Assembly (NCBI GenBank): GCA_043778255.1
Contig: JAYWGN010000047.1
Coordinates: forward strand, 22,230 to 86,229
Reading direction: 5' to 3'
Length of the DNA: 64,000 bases
DNA from: JAYWGN01 sp043778255
Lineage (GTDB): Bacteria; Bacteroidota; Bacteroidia; Chitinophagales; Chitinophagaceae
Shown here: piece by piece, positions 1-7,797 of the stretch
Layout of the letters: every line of letters begins with the position of its first letter
Position numbering within the stretch: the stretch's first letter is position 1
Program-made: the position numbers and the translations under genes
Notes under the pieces: model-generated
Databases searched by the model: none
Told to the model about the DNA's origin: nothing
Seen by the model: the letters and a program-made list of their open reading frames with translations, nothing else

Positions 1-2
1 GC

Positions 3-194
3 GACAACGAAAGGGTATTTGTAAGCAAATTAAAAGATATTGTAACGGTTGATACACTGGAGGAAATGGCTATATTACTTAACGAACAAATATACCATAT
101 AGAGCGAAATGCAAATGCAAAGTTGTTATTTCATGCACTTATAATACGATTGGATTATATGGTAAACCATAAAAATAGTATAGCAATTGTATAA
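3..194 (+). CDS. C-terminal fragment of a gene cut by the window edge; possibly DNA polymerase III delta' subunit
   Basis: An open frame runs in from the left edge and stops at TAA 192-194, leaving 63 codons; the start lies outside the window. The segment is helical and charged and contains YHIERNANAK followed by a hydrophobic stretch LLFHALIIRLDYMV. From memory, Bacteroidota delta' (HolB) proteins end with a comparable 'IERNANPK-L-F-L' helix, so clamp-loader delta' is my best guess, but 63 residues without a catalytic motif cannot settle it. It could be another helical protein. No terminator hairpin follows immediately; the repeat-bearing region begins about 80 nt downstream. Confidence 0.4.
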   Translation, partial: DNERVFVSKLKDIVTVDTLEEMAILLNEQIYHIERNANAKLLFHALIIRLDYMVNHKNSIAIV

Positions 195-272
195 CATAAG
201 TCTGTAGTATTTTAATAAATCTCATTTTACGCATTTATAATTTGAACTTTTGTTATTTAATAATTAATACCC

Positions 273-322
273 TACAACCCTGAAAGGGTTGAACTATACT
301 AACGTTGGGTGTAACCCAACGA
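273..322. repeat. 50-bp double-palindrome repeat, copy 1
   Basis: This unit is identical over 50 bp to 398-447. It contains two consecutive inverted repeats: AACCC-TGAAA-GGGTT, then an 8-bp stem CGTTGGGT / ACCCAACG around a GTA loop. The arrangement resembles REP-like intergenic palindromes. It lies in the non-coding stretch 195-510, in which I see no gene. Confidence 0.8.
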
Positions 323-397
323 AACAACCCTACTATACAATGCATAGCCTAACTCAACCATAACAAGCAATAGCTTAACATAAACAGTCAAATTAAA

Positions 398-447
398 TAC
401 AACCCTGAAAGGGTTGAACTATACTAACGTTGGGTGTAACCCAACGA
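398..447. repeat. 50-bp double-palindrome repeat, copy 2
   Basis: Identical copy of 273-322, in the same orientation and separated by a 75-bp unrelated spacer. Both inverted repeats are preserved, so conservation covers the folded shape and the linker between the hairpins. It could act as an RNA end-protecting structure, a protein-binding site or a mobile palindromic element; the sequence alone does not decide. Confidence 0.8.
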
Positions 448-471
448 CAAAAACGTAAAGCCCAACCTTAT

Positions 472-499
472 AAAAAAAGCGTTTGGCAAAGCCAAACGC
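472..499 (-). terminator. Rho-independent terminator, minus strand
   Basis: A perfect 9-bp stem (GCGTTTGGC / GCCAAACGC, 479-499) encloses a 3-nt loop. Read on the minus strand it is followed directly by a run of T (472-478). It is placed to end transcription coming from the tRNA-Met gene and the thioesterase gene upstream on that strand. Confidence 0.75.
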
Positions 500-510
500 A
501 ATATAAAAAT

Positions 511-538
511 TGTAGCGAGGATGGGAATTGAACCCATC
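511..538 (-). pseudogene. Duplicated 3' end of tRNA-Met (tRNA remnant or attachment-site-like duplication)
   Basis: These 28 bp are identical to 634-661, which is the 3' end of the tRNA-Met gene: discriminator base, acceptor 3' strand and T arm, plus two flanking bases. Here the remaining tRNA body is absent and identity stops at the end of the T stem, where a small palindrome (CCGCC-TTA-GGCGG, 540-552) begins. A duplicated tRNA 3' end is the usual scar of tRNA-targeted integration, but only 95 bp separates the copies and no integrase is visible. A partial tandem tRNA duplication that decayed is equally possible. Confidence 0.6.
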
Positions 539-635
539 TCCGCCTTAGGCGGATATGTATCCCTGCAAAATTAAAAACCTATTTTCTACAACCCTTTAAA
601 TAAAAAAACCCTCATTTTTATGAAGGTCTATTTTG

Positions 636-709
636 TAGCGAGGATGGGAATTGAACCCATCACCTCAGGGTTATGAATCCTGCGCTCTAACCAACTGAGC
701 TACCTCGCC
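636..709 (-). tRNA. tRNA-Met (anticodon CAU)
   Basis: The minus strand folds into a full cloverleaf. The acceptor stem is GGCGAGG with CCTCGCT (a G-T pair at position 1-72), the D arm contains AGCTCAGTTGGTTAGAGC, the anticodon loop is TTCATAA with anticodon CAT, and the T loop is TTCAATT. CCA is not encoded. The D arm and overall form match elongator rather than initiator tRNA-Met. The last anticodon-stem pair (31-39) is an A-C mismatch. An Ile tRNA with lysidine-modified CAU is the main alternative. Confidence 0.93.
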
Positions 710-756
710 AAAGTAAATTTTGGATTGCAAAGTTAACACTTTTTACCAAAAAAAAA

Positions 757-1278
757 TTAATCTTTTATAAACAATGCTTTCAATTCTTCAGCATCATTCG
801 GTTTCATTTTGCCACCCAATATAAGTCTAATTTGTCTGCGCCGCAGTGCACCATCGTACAATCTTTTTTCCTCATCTGTATTAGGTATTACCTGTGGTAC
901 AGGCCTTGGGTTGCGGTTAGGGTCAAGTGCTACAAAGGTAAAGTAGGCCTCGTTACTTTCGTATTTGTATTGCTGCAAATGATCTTCGCCCCATACCTTT
1001 ATATATATTTCCATACTAGTAGTAAAAGCCCGAGTAACCTTAGCCTCTATATGTACAGTATTACCCAATTTTATAGGGTTTTTAAACGATATATTATCCA
1101 CCGAAGCCGTCATGCTAGGTGCATTACAATGTTTGCCACTAGCAATACCAGCCGCTATATCCATCCAATACATAAGCCTACCACCCATTAAGTTGCCAAA
1201 TACATTAGTGTCGTTGGGCAGTACCAATTCATTCATTATTGTAAAACTTGCCTCCGCATTTTTTGCTTCTACAGTCAT
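757..1278 (-). CDS. Acyl-CoA thioesterase (hotdog fold, YciA/BACH type)
   Basis: This 173-residue cytosolic protein should hydrolyse acyl-CoA to free acid and CoA. The signature is the N-terminal hotdog segment PNDTNVFGNLMGGRLMYWMD (about residues 20-40), with the N-x-F-G-N-L-M-G-G-x-L pattern of the acyl-CoA thioesterase family. The expected Asn/Asp active-site residues precede the long hotdog helix IAAGIASGKH, and DNISFKNPIKLGNTVHIEAKV forms the following strands. Its length fits single-hotdog members that oligomerise. A -7-like box (TACTTTTG) sits 16-23 nt upstream of the ATG, so it probably has its own promoter and reads toward the tRNA gene. Chain-length preference cannot be read from sequence. 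Confidence 0.9.
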   Translation of the reverse strand: MTVEAKNAEASFTIMNELVLPNDTNVFGNLMGGRLMYWMDIAAGIASGKHCNAPSMTASVDNISFKNPIKLGNTVHIEAKVTRAFTTSMEIYIKVWGEDHLQQYKYESNEAYFTFVALDPNRNPRPVPQVIPNTDEEKRLYDGALRRRQIRLILGGKMKPNDAEELKALFIKD

Positions 1279-1293
1279 TATTTATTTTTTTTG

Positions 1294-1301
1294 CAAAAGT
1301 A
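1294..1301 (-). promoter_or_regulatory. Candidate -7 promoter box for the thioesterase gene
   Basis: The minus strand reads TACTTTTG, an exact match to the Bacteroidota primary sigma -7 consensus TAnnTTTG, 15 nt upstream of the ATG. No clear TTG -33 element is visible. Confidence 0.4.
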
Positions 1302-1378
1302 GTTTAATTAAACTTAAGTTTTTTGTTAAGCCTTATTATTGGGGGCTATCAACATTATTTATCTATTCAGCTACAGTT

Positions 1379-1431
1379 CCACGCCCACCTACAATCTATG
1401 CCTACGGCATAGGATTTTCGGTTAAGCGTGG
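1379..1431. other. Nested inverted repeats in the 1279-1617 gap
   Basis: An outer pair CCACGC (1379-1384) / GCGTGG (1426-1431) encloses an inner perfect hairpin CTATGCC-TAC-GGCATAG (1396-1412). A related short hairpin (GCC-AAA-GGC arms) occurs near 1498-1518. No coding potential is convincing between 1302 and 1553. The element could be a small structured RNA or a dispersed palindrome; the related TGCC-TAC-GGCA occurs at 49530-49540. Confidence 0.45.
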
Positions 1432-1553
1432 CAGCCCATCACCTTACCAAGCATTGTTCAGCCTATGCCATACTAGTAATATTATAAGTACTATTTTATT
1501 TATGCCAAAGGCAATAAATAGAATACCTTAATAACAAAATAAATTGTGACCAT

Positions 1554-1592
1554 AAAAAAAAGGAAGCACCCAAATGGGAAACTTCCTTTTTT
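1554..1592 (-). terminator. Terminator hairpin downstream of the giant T9SS protein gene
   Basis: An A-rich/T-rich stem (AAAAAGGAAG / CTTCCTTTTT, about 1557-1591) has an inner CCC-AAAT-GGG stem and lies 26 nt past the stop of the minus-strand gene. It has a T run on either strand, so it may be bidirectional, although no plus-strand gene ends here. Confidence 0.8.
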
Positions 1593-1617
1593 ACAAATTT
1601 TAAGTTGTTACTTACTA

Positions 1618-4600
1618 TTATTCAACTATAATTTTCAATACTGCTTTTTCACCATTATCAATATTGTTAGCTTGTAACATATATATTCCTTTTGCTAGGT
1701 TATCAGTTTGTAATCTTTCAGTTTGTATAGCATTTACAATAATTTTAGTATTCAATTGTTGGCCTATTGTATTTACTAATATAAACTGTACTTTTTTACC
1801 AAGCCAAGTATCAGGCAGTGTAACCATTACATAATTAGTAACAGGGTTAGGGTATGCATCTATTTTTATTACTTTAGCAAAGTTTACTTTTCTTATATCA
1901 CTGTATGTAATTGCGCCATTAATATCTATTATTTTTAACCTATAGTAATTAACACCTGTGTTAGTTGCCATATCGAGGTAGTTATAATTTTGAATATTAT
2001 TACTATTGCCTTGCGCATTTAATGTAGTAAGGATATTAAAAGTAACGCCATTGCTAGATCTTTCAATTACAATATACTTAGTATTAATTTCCCTTGTAGT
2101 TGCCCATTTAAGTTGGCTATTATTACCCTCTTTGGTAGCAGTAAAGCTAAGTAAACTTACTGGCAATAATGCACCACCACTTAATGGTATAGTATATACA
2201 GCAGGGCTACTCACCTGACCCAAATTATCGGTAGCAGTATAATTAAATACAAATGCCGTACCCGTATAAGTAGGGTTAGGTGTAAATTGTAATGTAGCAG
2301 CTTGTGCAGGTGTAAGTACCGTACCAACAGCTAACGTAGTAACTACACCACCAATAACAGCAGTTACTGTACCTTGGCTGGCAGGAGGCATGCTACTTAC
2401 AGTATAGTTTGTTATTGAAGTAGTAGCAGCTATGGTATTTCCATTATCACTACCTGTAAGTGCTGGTATATTATTAGCAATAGCTGTTGACTTAATAATT
2501 GTAAGGCTAGTAGTATTAGTTGCAATAGGAGCAGGGTCTACTACTAATATAGTGTAAGTAGCAGGTGCACTTGTGTTACCATTAGCATCTACAGCAGCGT
2601 AGTTAAATGTAACTGGGCCTTGGTAATTAGCAGCCGGTGTAAATTGAATGCTTGCAGCTTGAGCCGGTGTAAGTGATTGACCAACTGTAAGTGGTACACC
2701 ACCAATACTAAGTACACCTTGGCTTGTAGGCGGTAGTGAACTTATTAGGAAATTGGTAACTGCACTACTACCAGCAGTTGCTGATAGAGGAACTGAACCA
2801 GTAACCACACCATTAACCAAATTACCTAAATTTTGAGCAGTACCATTACTACTTGCATAAGCACCTGCCGTGAGGTTATTAGCCACAGGTGGGGTACCCA
2901 CCGGCAATATTGGGTTAGTGGCAGTTACAATTGGAATTGTATAAGGTGCTGGCAAACTTGCTTGTCCGTTATTATCAATACTTACAAAATTAAATGTACT
3001 ACTTGCACCTGCTGCACATACAGTAGAGCCAGTGCTAGGGTTAAATTGAATAGTTGCAGCCTGTGCTGGTGTTAAATTCAATGGTAAACTTGCAGCAGTA
3101 ATTGTAGTAGTTACTCCACCAATTACATAAGTTAAAGTACCACAGGTAGGCATTGTTGTAATTCTATAACCTGTTATAATACCTTGTACATCGCTACCAC
3201 TAAGTGCAGGTATTGCAGCTGCACCACTACCTACTACTACTGGGTTAGTAATTGTGGGGTTTGCTACTGGTGGCGTATTTGTAATTGGTATTGTTACTGA
3301 TGCTGTGTTGCTTACTGCACCACTATTATCGGTAGTAGTATAATTAAAAGTTTGGTTACCTACCGGGGTAACACCACCTGTAGCAGGAGTGTACACCAAC
3401 TGAGAAGCTTGTGCTACCGTAAGTGATTGCCCTATAGTAACGGCGGTACCATTTAATGATAATGTACCTGATACTGGTAAGCTAGTAATATTATAATTAG
3501 CAATAGTGCCATCTACATCTGTACCTACCAAACCTGGCAATGTAGTAGCCCCATTAGTGTTAGGTATTGGAGTACTTACTAAGTTTTGAGCATTTGGAGG
3601 TAAGTTGCTTATAGGCGTGCTATAGCTACCAACTGAGCTTACTGCACCACTATTATCTGTAGCAGTAAATGTAAGAGTAGCAGTAGTTCCACCACCAGTT
3701 ACAGCAGGATCAAAGTATATTGAGGCAGCTTGAGCAGGAGTAAGTGGCGTACCTACTACCAATGCTACTAGTTGTGCTTGAGTACAAGCACCTGCACCAT
3801 TAGGGCAATAGTAATATATACCACTACTTGCAGGTGGTAGGCTTAATATTTGATAACTTGCTATTGTGCCATCTGCATCAGATGCAGTAAGTGGTGCAGC
3901 AGGAGTTGCAGGAGGATTGGGTCCAACTGGGTTATTAACTACATTGTTAGCAATTGGTGGAGTATTAGCTCTAATTGGAATAGTAACTGTAGCAGTGTTG
4001 CTCACTGCACCTAAGTTATCGGTGGCTGTATATGTAAATGAAGCAGTAGTACCAGCAGCACAAGGTGTGCCTGATGCAGGGCTAAATTGTAAAGTTGCTC
4101 TTTCGGCAGGAGTAAGCGTAATAGGGTATGTAGCTATAACTGTGTAAGCTGCTCCTACACCTCCAACTTTATATTGTAACACTCCACAACTTGGTGCATT
4201 TATGTTATAACTAGCTATAGTGCCGTTAGCATCTGTAGCACTTGGTGGGTTAATATTTGCAAAACCGCTACCTGTATTAATTGGTGTGTTTGCTAAATTT
4301 TGAGCAACTGGTGCAGGGTTAGCAGGTGGTGTTCCTACTGGAGTTGTATAAGTAGCTGGTGTTGTACTTACATTACCATTATTATCTACCACGTTAAAAG
4401 TTAAAGTGGCATTTAAGCCAGTACCTGTAGTTGCTGGGTCAAATTGTAATGTAGCAGCTTGTGCAGCTGTTAGCGTAATAGGACCGTTTATTGCAACAGG
4501 AGTACAACTTGGCAAAGTGCCAGTAGCACAATAAAAGTATACACCAGTACTTGATGGCGGAACTGTAGTAATGTTGTAACTAGCAATGGTACCATCAGCA

Positions 4601-7302
4601 TCTGTACCACTAAGTGGTGCAGCTACAGCAGCAATTGCCCCTGTATTTGGTACAGTAGGGTTTACGACTGTATTTGCAACCGGCGGGTTGTTAGTAATTG
4701 GTAAAGTGTAAGTTGCTGTATTGCTAACCGTATTTTGATTATCGGTTGCAAAATATGTAAAGGTTTGATTGCCTACTGGAGTACCAGGCAAAGGATCGTA
4801 TTGTAAGGTTGCCATTTGGGCTGGTGTTAATACTGTACCAGCAGTAATTGTTGTTGTAACTCCACCAACAACAGCAGTAAGTGTTCCTGAGGCTGGTATA
4901 GTAGCTATTGTATAAGTAGCTATTGTACCATTAGCATCAGTAGCTACTAAGTTAGGAATACTTGTAGCGGCATTATTATTACTCATTGCAGGAGCAGTAA
5001 TATTTTGTGCTACTGGTGGTGTATTAGCTAGTATTGGAGTACTATATGTTGCCGGAGTACTTATTTGTCCATTATTGTCTACCGAAGTATAGGTAAGGGT
5101 AGCAGTAGTACCAGCACCCGTAATAGCTGGGTAAAAGTATAAACTTGCAGCCTGAGCTGGTGTTAAGGGTGTGCCAACGGCTAAAGGTATTAATTGTGCT
5201 TGTGTACAAGCACCAACACCATTAGGACAATAAAAATAGGTGCCGGTACTAGCAGGCGGTAAACTTGTAATATTGTAACTAGTTACCGTACCATCAACAT
5301 CACTACCATTAAGTCCTTGTACTATTGTTGCGTCGTTATAACTTGTAATTGCAGTATTTAATACGTTAGCTGCAGTTGGTGGTTTGTTAGTAACAGGTAT
5401 AGCATAGCTAGCTGTATTACTTACTAAGCCAGTATTATCAGTACTTGTATAATTAAATGTAGCTGTACCTATAAATGTAGGGTTTGGTGTAAACTTAAGT
5501 GTAGCCATTTGAGCAGGTGTAAGTACCTGGCCAGCCGCTAATACTGTAACTACGCCACCTATAACTGCTGTAAGTGTACCTTGTGCTGCAGTTGGTACTG
5601 AACTTAAGGAATAAGATGCTATGGTGCCATCTGCATCGGCACCTACTAATGGTGCAATACTTGTAGCACCAGCATTATTTGCTATTGGCGAACTAGCAAT
5701 ATTGCTACTTACAGGTGGGTTACTAACTTCTATATTACCACAACCTAAGGTAGGTACATTATTAGTAGTAGTGGTAGCAATAGGCCCAAAGCCTGTATTG
5801 CCTACGCCTACACCACCATCGGTAGCGCCAAATTTTTGAGTTGCAGTATTGGCCGAAGTGGTATAAGTTAAACCTGAAATACCACCATTTACATTAGGGG
5901 CAGTAGTAACGGTGCAACTGCTCAATACAAAACCACCACCACCACCACCGCCAGGGCCATGTTCATAATAAGCTAATGCATTACCACCATTGCCACCTGT
6001 TGCAGATATTGTGTAGCCTATATTACCACCACAAACTGTGGTAGCTGCCAATACAATACTGCCCCCTGCACCACCACCACCACCGCCATCGGTATTGTTG
6101 GCTCCTGCTTGTATTCCTATGGCATTAGATCCATTGCTTGTTAATGCACCTGTACCAGTAAATGATTTTGCTTTAATTATGATAATACCGCCGCCAGTAG
6201 CTCCACTTAATGAAGCTTCTTGTGCAGCAGTACTGTTATTAGCATTTCCAGAGCCACCACCACCACCCATTATAACTCTACCTAATGCACGTTGTGCAAA
6301 TGGACTACCACCATCGCCACCAACTGTAAGTAAAGATGACCAACTGTTACCACCTTTGCCACCAACACCTGCATTAGCACCACCACCACCACCGCAGTTA
6401 TGCGAATTGTCTGATGGTGAACCGTCAGTAGAACCACCACCAGCATTGCCAGGAGCTCCACGACCAAAAGAGCCGTTTATATAACCCTCAGCTGTATTAT
6501 CAACTCTTGCTGCTGTTGGTTCATCAAAAATATATCTTGGTGTACCTGCAATACCCTCACCTTTAGAGGCATTAAGTGTAGAGGTTGACATAGTACGTAC
6601 ATCTGTGTTAGCAAATGTATTATTACCACCATAATTAATTCCCGCACCACCTCTAAAGCCTTTTCCATTCATATTAATAGAGCCAGTGAGGTTAAATGTA
6701 TTGGCTACTTCTAATATAACTACTCCACCACTTGTACCATTCCAAGGTGCACCTGTTAATGCTGCACTAACGGTTAGGTCATAGTATTTTGGTACTTTAA
6801 CAACTTGGTATCTACGTATGGCAGTAGTTGCTGTATAGTTTTGGTTACAATAACCATACTTTAATGGGGCACTAAAGTTAATAGTAGTACCACTTACCGA
6901 TGCAACATTAGCATATTCATAATACCCAACTGAGTTGGCGTTAGTGTAACCAGTAGCACTTGTAGTAGTTGCAATTGGTACTGTACCTACACCAGAACCG
7001 TCACCATATTGATCGGAGTTTGTAGTGTTAATATCAGCTCCTTGCATTTGTATTAGTACTACCAAATCTCCTGCCACAATAGTAGAGGCATTGCCTGCTG
7101 CATTAATAGTACCAACAGTTGTACTTGTAGCACCAGGTGTACAAGTAGCACCACCAGCACCAGGGTAATAACTATTAGCTATAAAATTAGCAGTGGATAA
7201 AGTAGTTGTACCAGCTGTTGGCATTACACTACATTGACTTACCCCAATATAACTATTGGTAAGTAATAGGAGTAAAAAAATAAGAGAGGTCAATTGTTTC
7301 AT
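1618..7302 (-). CDS. Giant secreted repeat protein with T9SS type A C-terminal sorting domain
   Basis: A 1894-residue protein with an N-terminal signal peptide (MKQLTSLIFLLLLLTNSY). Residues about 200-520 are very Gly/Asn-rich with GGGGGG runs. Ten Ig-like repeats of about 115 residues follow from about 530 to 1700, each built on PPVA-N, a D-A/V-D-G-T-I-A-S-Y core, L-T-P-A-Q-A-A and T-D-N-x-G-x-V-S. Next comes an LPVSLLSFTA linker with a fibronectin-like segment. The C-terminal ~80 residues (AYPNPVTNYVMVTLP ... GIYML ... KIIVE) form the T9SS type A sorting domain, which directs export through the gliding-linked secretion system and attachment at the cell surface. A surface adhesin or matrix role is inferred from architecture only. 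The gene appears monocistronic with its own terminator. Confidence 0.9.
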   Translation of the reverse strand: MKQLTSLIFLLLLLTNSYIGVSQCSVMPTAGTTTLSTANFIANSYYPGAGGATCTPGATSTTVGTINAAGNASTIVAGDLVVLIQMQGADINTTNSDQYGDGSGVGTVPIATTTSATGYTNANSVGYYEYANVASVSGTTINFSAPLKYGYCNQNYTATTAIRRYQVVKVPKYYDLTVSAALTGAPWNGTSGGVVILEVANTFNLTGSINMNGKGFRGGAGINYGGNNTFANTDVRTMSTSTLNASKGEGIAGTPRYIFDEPTAARVDNTAEGYINGSFGRGAPGNAGGGSTDGSPSDNSHNCGGGGGANAGVGGKGGNSWSSLLTVGGDGGSPFAQRALGRVIMGGGGGSGNANNSTAAQEASLSGATGGGIIIIKAKSFTGTGALTSNGSNAIGIQAGANNTDGGGGGGAGGSIVLAATTVCGGNIGYTISATGGNGGNALAYYEHGPGGGGGGGFVLSSCTVTTAPNVNGGISGLTYTTSANTATQKFGATDGGVGVGNTGFGPIATTTTNNVPTLGCGNIEVSNPPVSSNIASSPIANNAGATSIAPLVGADADGTIASYSLSSVPTAAQGTLTAVIGGVVTVLAAGQVLTPAQMATLKFTPNPTFIGTATFNYTSTDNTGLVSNTASYAIPVTNKPPTAANVLNTAITSYNDATIVQGLNGSDVDGTVTSYNITSLPPASTGTYFYCPNGVGACTQAQLIPLAVGTPLTPAQAASLYFYPAITGAGTTATLTYTSVDNNGQISTPATYSTPILANTPPVAQNITAPAMSNNNAATSIPNLVATDANGTIATYTIATIPASGTLTAVVGGVTTTITAGTVLTPAQMATLQYDPLPGTPVGNQTFTYFATDNQNTVSNTATYTLPITNNPPVANTVVNPTVPNTGAIAAVAAPLSGTDADGTIASYNITTVPPSSTGVYFYCATGTLPSCTPVAINGPITLTAAQAATLQFDPATTGTGLNATLTFNVVDNNGNVSTTPATYTTPVGTPPANPAPVAQNLANTPINTGSGFANINPPSATDANGTIASYNINAPSCGVLQYKVGGVGAAYTVIATYPITLTPAERATLQFSPASGTPCAAGTTASFTYTATDNLGAVSNTATVTIPIRANTPPIANNVVNNPVGPNPPATPAAPLTASDADGTIASYQILSLPPASSGIYYYCPNGAGACTQAQLVALVVGTPLTPAQAASIYFDPAVTGGGTTATLTFTATDNSGAVSSVGSYSTPISNLPPNAQNLVSTPIPNTNGATTLPGLVGTDVDGTIANYNITSLPVSGTLSLNGTAVTIGQSLTVAQASQLVYTPATGGVTPVGNQTFNYTTTDNSGAVSNTASVTIPITNTPPVANPTITNPVVVGSGAAAIPALSGSDVQGIITGYRITTMPTCGTLTYVIGGVTTTITAASLPLNLTPAQAATIQFNPSTGSTVCAAGASSTFNFVSIDNNGQASLPAPYTIPIVTATNPILPVGTPPVANNLTAGAYASSNGTAQNLGNLVNGVVTGSVPLSATAGSSAVTNFLISSLPPTSQGVLSIGGVPLTVGQSLTPAQAASIQFTPAANYQGPVTFNYAAVDANGNTSAPATYTILVVDPAPIATNTTSLTIIKSTAIANNIPALTGSDNGNTIAATTSITNYTVSSMPPASQGTVTAVIGGVVTTLAVGTVLTPAQAATLQFTPNPTYTGTAFVFNYTATDNLGQVSSPAVYTIPLSGGALLPVSLLSFTATKEGNNSQLKWATTREINTKYIVIERSSNGVTFNILTTLNAQGNSNNIQNYNYLDMATNTGVNYYRLKIIDINGAITYSDIRKVNFAKVIKIDAYPNPVTNYVMVTLPDTWLGKKVQFILVNTIGQQLNTKIIVNAIQTERLQTDNLAKGIYMLQANNIDNGEKAVLKIIVE
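2190..5720 (-). repeat. Ten in-frame Ig-like coding repeats within the giant T9SS protein
   Basis: Ten related units of about 330-370 bp lie head to tail. The second, fourth and sixth carry an extra Cys-containing insert (type YFYCPNGVGACTQAQL), while most of the others have the plain G-T-L-T-A-V-I-G-G hairpin, so long and short units alternate in the first half of the array. Such arrays can expand or contract by recombination without breaking the frame. Confidence 0.8.
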
Positions 7303-7521
7303 AAAAAAAATTATAAATTAATGATGTTAAAAACTATAACATTCCAATGACGCTAATTTTTTACAATTGGTTTCAATCATATTAACTTTTTTTTGCAAAA
7401 AAGTACATTTTCAATAAAATTGGGTGCTACTCGTAATTAAAATGTAGAATTTACTAATAGTAGTAGATAGTAAAATTACTAGAATTAAGGAAAAGTGTTA
7501 GATGGTAGAAGTGAGAAGTTA

Positions 7522-7760
7522 GAAGTACAAATTAAGAAATTAAGGAATTAAGTTAGAGGTGGGAGGTGAGAAGTTAGAAGTACAAATTAAGAAATTAAGG
7601 AATTAAGTTAGAGGTGGGAAGTGAGAGGTGGGAGGTAAGAGGTGAGAAGTACAAATTAAGAAATTAAGGAATTAAGTTAGAGGTGGGAGGTGAGAAGTGA
7701 GATGTGAGTGTTGAGATGAGAGAGGTGAGAGGTAAGAAGTGATAGGTAAGAGGTTGAAAG
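7522..7760. repeat. Purine-rich direct repeats in the 7303-7797 gap
   Basis: Three copies of a ~42-bp word beginning GAAGTACAAATTAAGAAATT start at 7522, 7577 and 7646 (spacings 55 and 69 bp). They are followed by a degenerate GAGGTGAGAAGT-type tract to about 7760. The plus strand is almost pure A/G with scattered T. I see no gene in 7303-7797; the part nearest 7303 is the leader of the giant protein gene. Confidence 0.75.
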
Positions 7761-7797
7761 TGGGTGTTAGGGGTTATTGGTTTGATGGAGGTTTTTT

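Noticed and set aside
398..447. Possible CRISPR array from the repeated 50-bp units
   Set aside because: Only two copies, each a double palindrome, with a single 75-bp spacer and no cas gene.
1618..7302. Several plus-strand frames (for example 6038-6484) opposite the giant T9SS gene
   Set aside because: They are Pro/Ala/Val-rich shadows of the Gly/Thr-rich coding strand.
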